Positions 45,641 through 57,534 of a stretch of DNA of 64,000 nt are shown here, piece by piece; positions within the stretch are counted from its first letter, which is position 1; every line of letters begins with the position of its first letter. The DNA lies in NCBI RefSeq assembly GCF_021134715.1, contig NC_060021.1:2914001-2978000 (forward strand), in the 5' to 3' direction. Origin of the DNA: Daphnia pulex (Eukaryota > Arthropoda > Branchiopoda > Diplostraca > Daphniidae). The notes beneath the pieces were generated by a model that ran no database searches, was not told the origin of the DNA, and worked only from the letters and a program-made list of their open reading frames with translations. The position numbers and the translations under genes are program-made.

Positions 45641-46404
45641 CAACCTTCCAAGTTTAGTTAACGATAGCCTTTAGCGTCGAGCAAGCCCCTGAATTCTCGT
45701 CCTAAGCAACGATGTATTTTTGGGTTAACTCTGGCCATTAAGTTACATCTTCAATGGCAGTTCTAAAGCCACCAAGTGATCGGACACTACTAAATGTTGA
45801 AAATTTCTCGTCAACACAAATCACCTCGACTGTCCACTGTGGACTCACTTCAGAATTGATAACTCTGGCACCATGACAAATTCTTATTCAAGTAGACACA
45901 GTAAAGCAGATGTGTGGAAACTTCAATGAAAGTTTTGCCATTTTTTTTAAATCAGCACCTGTGGTTCTTTATCTTTGAAGTACGCTGAGAGACTGACCAA
46001 ATGTGATTCATTTAGTACCGATGCATCCCAGTTACTTTCAGGAATCCCCTAAAAATATGAAAATCTTGAGAATCACTTACGGTCAAAAACAAATGCTCCA
46101 TTGTAACTAATGAGTGAGAATAAATTTCATCTGAATGGACTTAATAGTAACTAGAATAATTTACCTCTTACTTAAGAGTTTAATGGGAGATTTACTACTC
46201 ATGAAAATTGAAGACATTGCTTTTTTCACCGGATATTAAATCTATTAAGGCATTCTTTTTATTTTAATTTTTTTGACAAAGACGATGACATTTCGAACGT
46301 CACGTCAAAATTTTTCAACCCCTTCATTCCCCCATGGTACATCCCATAACATTTTTGCAACCCCTTCCCTCTCGCGTTTTACGTAATTTATGAACGGCCC
46401 CCTC
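45641..46404. other. Unassigned
   Basis: A+T-rich, no recognisable gene. It forms the left flank of the foreign-looking insert. Confidence 0.4.
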
Positions 46405-48245
46405 ATTAATACCCATTTGTTCTACTGCATTAGCAAATAATCCACTTGTTACAGTACTAAATGTAGTATAAACTGGTGTTTCTTGTGCACTATTTTTAAC
46501 ACTTGATCATCCACATTCATTTAAAGTCATAGCTGTATTAGTATCCCACACGGCACACCTCCCTCCTAAAAGGCTCTTAGCCTCCCAAAGATTACGGTAG
46601 TAGAGGCAGGAGGTACTGAGGAAGGTTTCGGGAATTTCAGTATATTACTTCTGCGTATGTGTTTTTACTGTACACTTGTCAAAAGAAGTTATACATGAGG
46701 TCTTCAGAACCCTGGTGATCTATTTTTAAGAAACTCTTTTTATGAATGGCGGATCATAATGACCTAGCTTTAGAATATTTCCAGATACATTAAAACAAGT
46801 TAGCGAGATGCAAAACCTTGACCATCTACAATAAAATGAGATGTATAAATAGATGCAGGATAATTAGCAGTTTGATTTTGCCAAACATAATTAGCATAAG
46901 AACCAGCATAAGAACCTACATTACCAGTATTTGCTGAACCATTCACATGTAAAAGATATAAATAGAATTGTACCAATACCAATATTACCACCCGGAGATT
47001 GTCATACGATTGGTTGTGAAACAAAAATTGTTCCACTAACATCTAATGTAAAACTTGAATTATTAATATTTACATACCTTACTGAAGCATCAGGATTTGT
47101 AAATAAAAATGATGCTATAGCGCCACGATTTGCACAAAAACCATTGGAAAATTTTCATTAGCACTAATTGTTTGATGCCCACGCACCTGGAGTACTTATA
47201 GCTATTGTTATACCTCCTGTGAATCTACCAGCACCAGAAACATCAAGTGTATAACTTGGACTAGTTGTTCCAATACCTACTTTACCACCTATACTATTTA
47301 ATATTAATGGATAAGTCGTCGTACCAGCTTTTACCACTTGAATTTGACCAACAATTCTGGTTGTATCTTTTTGAAATCAAAATTTTTTTGTAGAATCTGT
47401 AGCACCTGAAATTACTAATTCACCAGTTGTATTATCTCCAGGATAAGCCCCCGTATTATCTTGTAATATCTGCAAGGAATAAGTAGGTCAAGTGATGGCA
47501 ACCTAGTTATTACCTAGTTACCTAGTTTTGACAAATACAGATAGGAGTGGCTCTTTTCTATTAAAAAACACCCCCTTTTACTCCTCTTTTGTTATGTTTG
47601 ACCAAATTGAAGTATACTTTTAAAATAAAAGTACTTTTAAGGGGGAGGCTACTCAAAAGAAAAATGCCGCTGCTACCTTAATTTGCCGAAAACTAGGTAA
47701 CTAGGTTGCCATCACTAAGTAGGTGCTGTTGTACCTAAACCAACATTACCAGAAGATGTTATAAGCATTATTTCTGTTGTTTGTGCTAAAAAATTAATGG
47801 ATGCAGCTCCGCCTGTTAACAAAGAAATACCAGATGTATTTCCCGAATATGAACGTATAGTAGCTAAATGTAGGGTCCGATGTATGCCTTTCCACTTGAT
47901 GTACATTCAACATTCATATTAAAATTTATTCTAGAATTTCCACCTGTATTGTCCTTATTTAATCCCATACCAAGAGATGTTTGTTGCATACCCATGCATC
48001 AGTGTTTGTTACAATATGTAATATATTACTAGGAGCTGTTGTTCCGAATCAAACATTCCCTGTATTAAAATAAATATTTGCTCCAGTTAAGCCCCATTGT
48101 GTACTTCCACTACAAACTGATCCATTTTGAAATAAATTTCCCGTAAAATCAAGATTACCATTAACACTTAAAGCTTGTGTAGGAGCAGTTGTTCCTATAC
48201 CAATATTACCACCGGTTGTGAATAATAAACACCGCCAGAAGTTAA
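46405..48245 (-). pseudogene. Decayed tail-fibre-like repeat protein (phage or large DNA virus type)
   Basis: The minus strand encodes at least five copies of a motif like GNVGIGTTAPT followed by L.V.G, near 48200, 48045, 47740, 47275 and 46985. They are separated by Thr/Asn/Gly-rich sequence. This pattern is typical of fibre proteins that end in an S74-type intramolecular chaperone, found in phages, some bacteria and large DNA viruses; no chaperone domain is recognisable here. The frame is broken by several shifts and stops, including in-frame TGA at 46507, 47002, 47377 and 48049. A 228 bp MITE interrupts it at 47489. The block is A+T-rich, and its upstream end is fused to a bacterial aminotransferase remnant at about 48245. 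Confidence 0.62.
47489..47716. mobile_element. hAT-type MITE, 228 bp, with 8-bp target duplication
   Basis: The ends are inverted repeats (left CAAGTGATGGCAACCTAG, right GGTTGCCATCACT). AAGTAGGT is perfectly duplicated on both sides (47481-47488 and 47717-47724). The 8-bp duplication and the CAxTG-like tips fit the hAT superfamily. It has no coding capacity. The element interrupts the tail-fibre-like frame; without it and one duplication copy the flanking codons read through. Confidence 0.88.
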
Positions 48246-48603
48246 ATCCTAAACCTTCCTCTATGAGGGTTTAATCCATGCTCAAAGTATCGGGACGGAT
48301 ATCAATAAAAAAGAACAGCACCCCTCAAAACAAATGAATTAGCTGAGAAGACAAAGGTATAAGAAGGCATAATCACCTCGTCTCCGGGTTTGAGATTTAA
48401 AAAAAGAGCTGCCATTTCGCCGTTGCTGAATGGGTTAGAAGCGCTTTGTGGCAGTGAATCTGTTGTTCAAGCCATGTATAACAACGCTTTGTAAAAGGCC
48501 CATCCCCCGACAGTTGAGCATTCGAACACGCTTCAGCGATATAGACCAACTCTTGGCCTGCCACATAAGGACGATGAAAGGGGATGAGAGAAGACAAGGT
48601 CAA
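48245..48603 (-). pseudogene. wecE: DegT/WecE-type sugar aminotransferase, 5' fragment, bacterial
   Basis: The N-terminal about 115 codons of a dTDP-4-amino-4,6-dideoxyhexose transaminase, a PLP enzyme of bacterial surface-polysaccharide synthesis. Diagnostic strings are IPFHRPYVAGQELVYIAEA, SGDGPFTKRCYTWLEQQ, KALLTHSATA and, after a frameshift near 48430, LNLKPGDEVIMPSYTF. After a second shift comes FIDIRPDTLSMD with a TAA inside. The catalytic Lys region is missing because the sequence joins the fibre-like block at about 48245. The TTG start (48601-48603) overlaps the stop of the upstream membrane-protein gene by 4 nt, a bacterial operon arrangement. There are no introns. Confidence 0.78.
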
Positions 48604-50110
48604 GAAATCCTCAGTTTTTTGGGACGAAAATCATGAAGAGAAAATTGAATCAAAAGAGCCAAAATCACAAGTGCCCAAAAAACATGCCCAATCCACATAA
48701 AACGGACCCAAGGAAAAAATTTCAAAACAACTTTTTCTGTGCCCTTTGGAAGGAAACCACCTTGAAAAAATCCATTGACGGAAACCGTTTGAGCTTTCTG
48801 CCAACCTGTAGTGGTGCGTAACTTGGCCTTCCAATCGGCATGAAATGTTTGGCTGAGCAAAAGCAAAGACGGTTGGGGATTTTTGATCTCATATGCCACT
48901 AAATCCCCCTGATCGAAGATTTGATGAGGCTTGAAAGTTTCCATTTGCCGGGGATCATCAATTTGGAGATCTCCGTTTGTCGCAAGGGGGAAAGAAGAAT
49001 CGATTTGAAGGGCTTTTCCCATCCAAGAGTCAACCCGATAAATAAAAATCCCACTGACCTTTGGCTTAAATTGCAGATGCGGATGCGTTAAAGGATGGGG
49101 GAAAGCATCAGGCCAATATTGGTCATCCAAAAAACAGCGCTGTCGTAATCAGGATTGATGTGGTCGTTATATCTCCCCCAAAAAGTGCTTCCCCTCCCAA
49201 TTGATTCAATAAGTGATGATACCTTTTTGGAGAAAGGCTGTTGTAGCTGTGAACAGAAAATAAATAAAAAAAAGATTTGTATTATAAGGAATGAGGCGAT
49301 TTTTTTGAGAGGCTGCGCTTTTTTAAAAATAAAGTGAAAGTCCATAAGGAACAACTGCATATCTCGTCCCCAAAGGAAGAAAACGTCGAATGTTTTCTAT
49401 TAAAGGCGATATAACTGCAATATACGCTGGGTTCTGAAGCAGAATGAGGGGAAATGAGAAAAAGCCAACACTGACGGCTGAGCAGAAAGCATCACAACAG
49501 TACGGAATTTGGAATTTTGAGTGGCAAAGCATCCCAAAGAAAAAAAAAGGGCTGAGATGCGCATTTTAATGTTGTAAACCCAACAATAAATACCCTCTAT
49601 TGAGGGAATCAATAAAAGCCCTATGAAAATCAAACGAAAAGTTTTTTTTGAACTGGGGCGTACGAACATGAGTTGCTAAATCATGCGCTTCATAAGCAGA
49701 TAAGATAATGAGAGGCAAAATGATAAAAACAAGAGGGAAAGAATACGATAAATGAAACCCTAAATAGTCTGTGCAAAAAAAGAGCCTTTGAAAAAGTCAT
49801 CAGTAAAAATATAACAACAGCAAGCCACCATCCCCAAATCCCCAAGTCAGGTGAAAGTAATTCTTGAGGCTACAAAGAGCTAAAAAACAAATCATTGGTG
49901 TCAAAAGGGGTCTCAAAAGATACCAGTTAAAAGTGGGGAAAAAGGAGAAATAGGATTTCCCCACATTTCAGGAAAAAGAAACATCACAAAAGTGCAAGAA
50001 ATATTTGTGAGGCCACCCAGGGGAGGAAAATAACACCTAAGAAACACAACATCTGGTTTCAATCGTGTAGACTCAGAAACAATTTCCAAAAACTTAAGGT
50101 GCAATGGAAG
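48600..50110 (-). pseudogene. YfhO-like bacterial membrane protein, decayed
   Basis: Successive minus-strand frames (50104-49913, 49669-49323, 49360-49088, 49130-48600) are hydrophobic and join only through frameshifts. One is a likely single-base loss in a T-run at about 49120, between DSAVF and DDQYWPDAFPHPL. The end reads LLLLSQTFHADWKAKL, then VNGFFQGGFLPKGTEKVVLKF and a final membrane helix. This is the C-terminal pattern of YfhO-type polytopic proteins linked to lipid-carrier glycosylation. Intact members have 10 or more helices and 700-900 residues. It is followed directly by the aminotransferase fragment with a 4-nt overlap. Decay is heavier toward the 5' end. Confidence 0.62.
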
Positions 50111-53100
50111 AGAAAGTAATGCTCCTAAAATAATACGCCTGTAACCGAGTGGCTGGTTCTTGTTTCGGTACTACGGATTTAGTATGCGAAAGAAATGTTA
50201 TGTGGCACAAGAACAGGGGAAATGCATTTAAATATTTGAACTTCATTACCGTGATGTTTTTTCTGATGGGTATAGGCCTAGTTCATATTCATAAACTTAA
50301 GGTCACTTTAGTGGCTGTTGAAAACGAAAATTGGCGAAAATTGTTGTTAATTGGTGCTAAAAGATAATTAGCGTGGTTTTTATTGGTGCTATAGCGTGTC
50401 CATATAATAGTACTGGTATTTTGTATTTAGCTTTGGCAAATTTATAATGATAAGGTTGTTGGAGTTTGTTAGGCATATTTCATAAAATCTAAATGTTCCT
50501 TATTATAATTCACAAAAAATTCTTATGTCGGGTTGTGGATTATTCCATTATGCTACAATATTTTAGACCTTTGGAAATACCCCATTTCACTATTCTTTTA
50601 GCTATTTCTAGTATAGAACTAGCTAAAAGTTCCGTACGGTGAAAATACGAAGCCATTTTCTTACTAAAAGTGTGGGAAAGTAGGAAAATTGGGGTTTTTC
50701 GTTTAATTGAAATTAACTTACATATGCATAGGCAACAACGTGGATTTAAAAAGCTGCGCAAAAAGAAATGGAAGAGTAGCAAAATTTGCGTCGCAGGCTA
50801 TCTCTTCCGAAGATCGCAAAATCGGTAAAATGTCTATGCATATTAAAACCAATGTTGTTCCTGTTCCAGTATAAACTCTCCCATGATAAAAGAGGGAATT
50901 TACATCTTTTGTCCTACTATTGGGATAAAAACGCCATAACGTAATAGTATCCAACAAAAATTTACTCTCACTTTTTCATACATTTGACATCGCACCAAAA
51001 AATAGGAAAAAGTTCGGGGTTTTCTTAATAAATGTAATGAAATAAACGAATTGCAGAAACATTAAATACTTGTAAGTGTGGATTATTAATTAAAGCTTCC
51101 CCTGCTTCGTCTATAGATTCTGGAGGCATTTAACTCTTCTTTCGCGCTGCATTGACCGTTGAAGTTTGCTGTAAAATGCAATGGATACATTAGTATGTTT
51201 AGGTTATGATAAGAGGACTTATTTGAGGTGTAACGCTGCAATCGTTCCTACAGTTTCCTAACTTCTTCAAAAATCGCCCGCATCGGTTGTCTTGTTTCCC
51301 GAGCTCTGATCCACATTTCGTTTTTCACAAAATTTTTTCTGAATAAAATCCAGTTTGTTGGAGTGCCTGTTATGCGCATGCGTCAAGCAATAAGTCCCGT
51401 CTTCTAATACGGTTATTGGCAAGGAAACTATTTTTTTCTGGACATCTATACAAACTACAATATCACAATTCATAAGTAATTCAGTAAATGCGTGTATGCA
51501 TCATACAGAAAAAGATAATATCTTTTTCATTAATATTAATTGAGACAACTGCACAACTCCTCTTTTTATAAATGGCATTGCATAATGACGCCTAGAATAA
51601 TGAATCAATTTTTTTGACAATATTATTAGTGAAATGGGATGAAGTGGGGCGCAAATGTTTCTTTTTCTTAAGGTAATTGTATAAACTATTCAAAGTAATG
51701 GTCTGACGTAACTTTTTCTATCTTGTTAGCAGCCTTATTTTTATGCCTTACCAGTAGTTTACAGTATGTTAGTGTTTATTGTGAAATGCTAAATGTTTTT
51801 AGTGTGTATTTTCTGGATCTAATATCTATTTTACTATATATTTTTTTGTTTTGTTCTTGTGGACAATAAAAAAGATAATTGTCCATGTAAATGGAAAATT
51901 TATTATTTTTTTTATTCGGAATATTTTTTTTTAACTTTTAGGTTAGACAACCTGACATTGGTCAATTTCTATTCACATCTTTTCAACAGCTTCATCAACA
52001 ATTTCCCTCAAATATGTATCATCATCAATACTTTATTTAATGTTTCCAACTTAAGTGCCCCTTGCAGAACCCAATTTCCCGGTTGCCAAAACCAACCTCC
52101 ACTCAAAACTATGACAGATAGGAAGACGCCGATTGCGCCATTAGCTATTCCGCAAAATTTCGCATTGGATGCTCTACATTCCCCTGCCCTCCGACGCCAA
52201 CTCGTGATTTCGACAACGAGTCGTGGACTCGTTTTTAACAATACTGTTCGCTTTAATATCATGATTGAAACTCGGAAGAATTAATTTTTCCTGCGTTTTG
52301 TTCTATTTGCTTGGCAATACTGTAAACTTCGTCTGCAATTTTTACCATTTGTATTTCAGAAATCAGAGAGAAGGAAAATTTTCAACATCAAGAGAGATTC
52401 AAAATTTTCACATCACTGAATAAATCACTCAGATCCAAGGTCTCTAAAATGTAGAACAGTCAGTAAACATAGGAATTGTTTCAAACGTAATTTGAATCGG
52501 AGAGCAGTGATGATATCTGGCAAGTAACTATACGACGCGTAGCTACTATGCAATCCTGTAATCGTGAATGACTCAGGTTAAGATAAATACATCATCAATT
52601 CGAACATAATTTTCAGACATTTCGAAATCAATCTGTGTTTAATACTTTCTTTACGTTGGCGAACACAGTTTCTTTCTAAATAATTTACATAATCCATCAA
52701 TGTGTGTAACACCGACAATGTCTCCATAAATTTTTTATCAGGTTAAACAAGCCAAATATAGCATAATTTACTATACGAAGGGGAACAATTATATTTTCAA
52801 CATAATATTAAGGTGTAACGGGTGTAACCATGGCAGATGGCACAGCTACATTGAAGGCAAGAGAACACAACAAATGATTAACTTTTTTCTTTTCTCTCAA
52901 GATGAACGGAATTGAACATTTAGTGTTTGGTAGAAATAAATAAGTGTGGGATAGAGAAATCATTGACAATTTTTACATAGAAACAAAGTAATGGCGTAAC
53001 GAAACGGGGAATGGGAAAATTGTGTACGCACCTGTCTCTCTTCGATTATCCCAAAATCTATCCAAACTATGATGGAACCTTTTTGTTGTTGTTTTTTCCA

Positions 53101-54955
53101 CGAATTATTTCTGGGATTCTGGTTCTGATTCTAAACGTCTGAACTTACTGTGCTATCCGAAAGAGACCGATTGTCTTATTTTTACTGATTGTTTTGTGGG
53201 GTCCGATTTGTCTTTTTTTGTCGTGTTGTGCGAGCGGAGATCACTGTGTTCAATAAAATATATAAGGGTCAAAAGTTATGTGATTCGTTGGTTCTGTTTT
53301 CTGTGTGCCTGTGTTTATGCGAGGGGAATCGAGGAGAATTTGTGCTTTGAGTCATAACAAAATGTAAAGAAATTTGGAACATTAAATTTTAATACTTAGG
53401 CATCTAAGATCTTAACTGTACTTAACCAAAGTAAGTTTATTTCTAGAACAATAGACACAATTGCCTTGTGGAATTCCTCCCTATCAGTTTTGTGGGCTTT
53501 CTGGGCTCTTTTTCTTCAGATGCACTCTTATCGGGGATCTTACACTCGGTATCACTGGTATCACATCAGCCTGAATAGGCCTATAACAGGTAAAAGTTAT
53601 AAATAGCATAAATACTCTTTGTAGTTGAAAAAATCAATAAATATTTTAATATCTCGAGTCATTTGTTTCTCATATGATCAGAATATGATTCGTAAGGAAC
53701 TTTCAAGTTGTCCTTTAATTTGAAAATTATGGATTGTATCTTGGCAAGAAAGGTGATCAGCCATAAAGAAATAAAAGGAATAGCACGTTAGATCTATTTC
53801 CATTGTGTAGGTTTATAGTTGTCCACTTTCACTTATGTTGAATAAATTCCTTCATCTATTAATTAATAGTGCCTACAATTTTTTATTACACGTTTCTTTC
53901 AATTACACGTTTGAAGACGATTCATTAACTTCATAAAAGTGGGTTCGGCTGTATCAAGCTCAGTGTGTGTTTCTGGATAGAGAATCTTACGAAATTTTTC
54001 TGGGATCTCGTGTTTTTTTCTTTGGCGAAAACTTCTCAATCCTTTAATATGTTCAGCCAAGCGTCACGGCCTTCATAACATGTAACTGTCATTGAATGTT
54101 CTTCCAGGGAATGCGTTGCTAATGCTGCTTTTCGGAACAATCTTTATCTGTCATTTTTTACTTTCGTAACGCAAACATCATTATTCTGAAATTTGTAACA
54201 AGTCCTTTAATGATATTTTCCAAATTATTTTTAATGCTTTTTACATCCGGATAAATCTTTTAATATTCACTTATCGCAAATGTTGTTTCCTCTTCCGTGG
54301 AATATAACGTTACGGGTTGACCGACCCCATTCCAAAAGTGATTGACTGAAAATCCAATTTTCGCTCTCTTATAAGTCCTGTCCACTCACTACAATGCCGT
54401 ATTTGTGGTACAGGTTCCGTTGCTTTTTTAGCCATCATACGGAACTTTTACACTGTTTTGCTTTTTCTTTGATCAATTTAAATAATGAAAGTTCACTGTA
54501 TCTTTCCACTCATCTCTAGTTTTTCCTATTAGAACAGGGTCCAAATGACTTGAGGCGTCAACATTTCTATCTACAATTATTCAAATCTACAACCCTGTAT
54601 TAATAATTTTCGGAATCTTAGTCGATTCGGCCAAAAATGATTTTACCAAATTGTTATTTCCCGAATCGGCTGTATTCCGAACCGACTGTTCAAATTCGGC
54701 AACCATGCCTAATCGACATTACCATTCGGCATTCCAATTCGGAATTCATTTATGGGTATGCATATTCTCTTTCAAATTTCAAATTTTATTAACTCAAGTC
54801 GTCTTTGTCATCATCCTTATATTGTGCATCAGGTTCATTTGTTTCAGAATATATATTGGCAACCTTTTTAAGGGAAATTTAAGGGGGATAAGAATTCCAT
54901 CGATCGGATAGTTTGTCATTAAATGAGATAGAGAATTCGAACCAATCTGACCGAA
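50111..54955. other. Long unassigned A+T-rich stretch
   Basis: About 4.8 kb without a recognisable gene. A minus-strand block near 53915-54330 has weak coding character with several stops. The segment 54600-54750 contains many ATTCGG-type motifs. No tRNA or clear repeat boundary was found. Confidence 0.4.
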
Positions 54956-54963
54956 TATAAAAG
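54956..54963 (+). promoter_or_regulatory. TATA box before a truncated secreted-protein gene
   Basis: TATAAAAG, 138 bp upstream of the ATG at 55094. It is identical to the boxes of two cuticle genes in this window. Confidence 0.5.
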
Positions 54964-55093
54964 ACCGTTGACGACCAAAACTAAGATTTATTTCTGTTGG
55001 ACTTTCTTTCAACTCGATCCGTCAACTGATCAATCTGCGCCTTCTCTCTAATAGCCCAGTAAGAAAATCGTCTAAGCACTTTTCTCCCACAAA

Positions 55094-55210
55094 ATGCGTC
55101 TCACACTTTCTTGCCTGTTAGTCGTGGGAGTTGCCGCCGTCGCTTAAGCTCAGGACAAGTTTCATGAATCCTCTATTGATCAAGCAGGAGAATTTTCACC
55201 TTTTTTTACA
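55094..55210 (+). pseudogene. Secreted-protein gene stopped at its signal-peptide end
   Basis: ATG opens a clean signal peptide (MRLTLSCLLVVGVAAVA), directly followed by TAA at 55145-55147. The same frame then continues AQDKFHESSIDQAGEFSP, with Ala-Gln as expected after signal cleavage. A TATAAAAG box lies upstream. It resembles a small secreted-protein gene with one nonsense change; the downstream part is not recognised. Confidence 0.5.
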
Positions 55211-56988
55211 CCTTGACTTTCACCTTCTCGACTTTGACGTCCTTCAACTACCACGACTAAGACAATGACGTACACCTCTTCCACTGCTGGTCTTTTCTTC
55301 TCCACTGCTTCCAGCCGACGTCGTCGTTGGATCCATTTGAGCGGAAAATAGGAAGGTGGTGGGCTCTTTTACAACGACCATGAATACAGTACCCTGCCAT
55401 GTGAGCAGCAACACTAAGCAACACAGCAAACTGTTAAAACGAATCGAGAAACAAAAATTGTAATTAAGTCAAGCCCACACTTAAGACAACTGCAAGATGT
55501 CAAATGAGTGAGACATATGTTCATACAAATCTCATCCTGGATGTTGTGTAGAGCCTTAAATGCCAGTTACTAATGGGTCTTCATTTACCATGATTTTTCT
55601 TATTCTTCTGAACTTGTGGACAAGGTGGTTCCACTGTACACTGACATCATCTATATTGCAACCTTTAAATTGGTTGTAAATTTCTACTTTCACATTAGTC
55701 TTCACTGTTATATCCTTATATACTCCTTACATGCTGTGTCAAACAGACACGAATAACTTCTGACGATTTCCATCAAACTTCTAAGTTTGATTTAAGCCAG
55801 TTGTAAACGGCCTTTGTACTGCAAGGCAAACAACACCTGACTGAAATATTGAATGGTAAACCGAATGTGAAGTATTTACAGGAACATGTTGAAATTGTTT
55901 TTTATTAATATAGTGTTTACTGTCACAGCCAACGAAGAACCAAATTACCCTGGAAAGTTGATGCCATAGTCCACACTAGCTTCTTTTCGTCTTCGTAGTT
56001 ACAAAAGGACCTGTTGAGTGTTTTGAAGCACAAAATCAGCAATCCAGTCGCTCATGTTTTCCTCGTTAGCGAAGTCTGGAAAAACTTATGGCGGCGGCTC
56101 ATTTAAGTTTTTTCGGATAATGCTCAAGGAAGTTCATGCCTGCATTTTCTCCCATTGAAGTATGCATTTTTATTCGATTGCTGTTATCTAGAGCGATTCA
56201 AGCAAGAAAATCCGTGAATCCAGATTCGCCATAAGGCCCCGTGTTAACTGTAGTTCTTGTTGCTGTTAGAGGCACTGTACTGAATCCAAGAAATCTGTGT
56301 TCAGACGACACAGCGTCTGAGCGTCATAACAAAAAACAAACTGTCATCACGCAGTGCATTGGTAATCGTTTGGCTTTGGTTTATGACGACTAATTAGTAG
56401 TTACGTAACGTTAATCATCACGTTGGTAAGCAATGCAATTTACATTGTATTTATATCAAACAATTGTGTTATCCAGTCAACATCACATGCATTATTGGAT
56501 GTGTTTTGCATTTCAGCTTCGTCACTGCCCACTTTGAATACCAGAAGATTTTCAACAGGTTTGTCTCTCTTGACCTCTTATTTTCCCAGGCTTACACCAT
56601 CTTGGTCTGTTTGAATGTCGTCGTCCATCCAAGAATTTTTGGCTAGCCAATTAAACACTCTCTGTGGTGCTCATGCATTAAGCCTACTGAGCTATTCCCA
56701 TGAAGTTAGAGGTACTTTTTGGTAAAAATATCGAAGATATTTCTCATTAATCCAATAAACTGTAACTACTTTTGTAAATGTACCAACTCGATGAAGTCTT
56801 GACTTGAGTCTTTACTGAAGAGCTCAAAATGTTGGAATCATTGGTAGTGCACCCCCTTGAATGCAGCACTACAGTCAAAGAGCTTGCATGGCCCTCTCCG
56901 TTACCACCTCAACAACTCTAGGATAATTCAGGTTGAAAAAGTTTATTGTAATGTAAAATTTTCCATGGTCATTAATTTTATTTTATAG
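55211..56988. other. Unassigned
   Basis: No recognisable gene. A minus-strand acceptor-like site near 55431 precedes a hydrophobic frame (55244-55429) that could be another signal-peptide exon. Confidence 0.35.
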
Positions 56989-57245
56989 GAAACCCCTGGA
57001 CTCTATGGAAATTTACAGAGTTATGGAAGCATGTGACACTGCTTTCGAATTCGCGAAATGTAAATGCAGAATCTATTCGTACGTGGAAAGCCACGTGACC
57101 TTCATTACACCCAATTCGTCCGTCCTAGTTGGGGCTCTAATTGCTGCGAAGTTAATGGGTAAGCAGCCAGTGTTTGTTTATACCTCAAATAAATATGTGA
57201 CTTAAAGGACTTTCTTAATTTCAGGTGTTTCTATCAGTATGCATC
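56989..57245 (+). pseudogene. PRPF31: PRPF31 gene fragment (U4/U6 snRNP protein)
   Basis: A plus-strand exon (56989-57158; acceptor TTATAG, donor GGTAAGC) encodes part of the Nop domain of Prp31, a splicing factor that binds U4 snRNA and the 15.5K protein. Matching strings are MEACDTAFEF, RIYSYVESHVTFITPN and LIAAKLMG. A second acceptor at about 57223 continues G-V in the right phase, but the frame ends in TAG within about 10 codons. The full protein has about 500 residues, so this is a short slice with its intron kept. It lies directly beside a decayed Myb/SANT gene on the other strand. Confidence 0.78.
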
Positions 57246-57295
57246 TTTAGCCTGTCATCGAGCAAAGTTCTGTATTGGTTTAAGTCTGTAGCAAT

Positions 57296-57534
57296 TCTCG
57301 TTTATTGGAAAACTGTATAAGCTGGAAACAAAGGAAATGTTCGAAATACGACATTTATTTTCGATCAGCCAAAGCTTGGATTGCCATTACAATTTTATTC
57401 ATAACTTAATTTGTTCCTACTTGCGATTTGGCGATACTTTCCAGGGCCTTAGCTCGTTTCTGTTCTATCGCCAAAATTTTACTTTTCAGAGAATCCACGA
57501 CGATTACCCATAGGCTTCAACTTCCCCTGAAAAT
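57296..57534 (-). repeat. Inverted duplicate of 40543-40783
   Basis: Minus-strand copy of the segment next to the BEL/Pao remnant, about 97% identical. Here it forms the last exon-intron unit of the Myb/SANT-like remnant, so this is probably the source copy. The two differ by a 3-nt insertion near 40578 and scattered substitutions. Confidence 0.85.

Noticed and set aside
54600..54750. ATTCGG-rich stretch resembling a satellite
   Set aside because: The motif recurs irregularly without a fixed period, so it is noted only as low-complexity sequence.
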